From Streptosporangium lutulentum (lineage in GTDB: Bacteria > Actinomycetota > Actinomycetes > Streptosporangiales > Streptosporangiaceae): 64,000 bases of DNA. The notes beneath the pieces are model-generated. The model searched no databases, had not been told where the DNA came from, and was given only the letters and a program-made list of their open reading frames with translations. The stretch spans positions 2,542,001 through 2,606,000 of the forward strand of contig NZ_JAUSQU010000001.1 in NCBI RefSeq assembly GCF_030811455.1, given 5' to 3'. Shown here piece by piece: positions 63,725 to 64,000 of this stretch; within the stretch, counting starts at the first letter, position 1, and each line of letters opens with the position of its first letter. The translations under genes and the position numbers were made by a program.

Positions 63725-64000
63725 TCACGCCGGCCGGGCGAGTTTGGCGGCCACGGCGTCGAGGACCCAGTCCAGGCCGGTCGCGAAGGACGTCTCGGCG
63801 TCCACCTCCGTGCCGTCGTGCACGACCTTGGCCAGCATCGGGAAGCGGCCCGTGGCCAGGATCCTGCTCACATGCGGGCCGTGGGCGCGCTGCCAGTCGC
63901 GCTCGGACAGGCCCGTGGCACGCTCGGCCCGCAGGTTCGCGATCTCGCGCCTGATCGCGCCGATGAAGTAGGCGCTGACGGTCTCCACGGCGCGCAGGAC
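63725..64000 (-). CDS. TetR family regulator, C-terminal part (5' end outside window)
   Basis: 91 codons plus stop, open to the window edge. Residues VSAYFIGAIRREIANLRAERATGLSERDW and FATGLDWVLDAVAAKLARPA match the C-terminal ligand-binding domain of TetR proteins of the TetR_C_1-like group. The HTH lies beyond the window. Confidence 0.75.
   Translation of the reverse strand, partial: VLRAVETVSAYFIGAIRREIANLRAERATGLSERDWQRAHGPHVSRILATGRFPMLAKVVHDGTEVDAETSFATGLDWVLDAVAAKLARPA

Overview
The window is about 72% GC, uses many GTG starts, and carries dense operons with 4-base ATGA/GTGA overlaps. It encodes families typical of filamentous actinomycetes: GH62/CBM13 hydrolases, HisKA_3/LuxR two-component pairs, DUF6493, DUF6223, DUF5990 and an nSTAND-WD40 protein. 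I read it as chromosome of a high-GC actinomycete, probably in or near Streptosporangiaceae; the genus is inference. No tRNA, rRNA or CRISPR array was seen.

Layout. 1-7.6 kb: the start of a secreted GH62 arabinofuranosidase with two LacI-type operators; a TetR/DHA2-MFS drug-efflux pair; and pyruvate dehydrogenase E1 (aceE) divergent from a GntR regulator across a perfect 30-bp palindrome. 7.6-13.9 kb: DUF6493 behind an internally deleted SWIM protein, a FAD monooxygenase and a 5'-truncated second one. 14-22 kb: serine-hydrolase genes (two intact, one headless), MerR and MarR-like regulators, a two-component pair and DUF6223. 22.2-26.8 kb: one 1506-residue nSTAND NTPase with 14 WD40 blades. 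27-37 kb: gene remnants, a GNAT, a zinc-protease/MerR operon with a textbook MerR promoter, a membrane protein/kinase/regulator operon, and an XRE regulator divergent from an aldo/keto reductase and a SnoaL protein.

37.3-57.2 kb looks like an accessory metal, redox and envelope island. It holds a CmtR-like ArsR/cation-efflux/DUF3703 operon, two copies of one IS630-type element (both damaged), a MerR/SDR pair, a ZIP metal transporter apparently fused to an actinobacterial IHF (mIHF)-like domain, a DivIVA protein, several very small genes, an ArsR/CDF zinc operon, an NlpC/P60 hydrolase, two head-to-head BlaI/M56 pairs, DsbA plus VKOR, and CopC. Three promoters in the island share the operator TTCTAC-N5-GTAGAA, which suggests one BlaI-type regulon joining thiol oxidation, CopC and small membrane proteins.

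57-64 kb: a further two-component pair, two related polytopic membrane proteins, a methyltransferase, DUF5990 and the tail of a TetR regulator. An AT-rich repeat of about 85 bp occurs at 13.0 kb and again at 62.9 kb.

All assignments come from reading motifs and recalling families; no database search was possible. The most novel candidates are the ZIP-mIHF fusion and the shared BlaI-type operator set.
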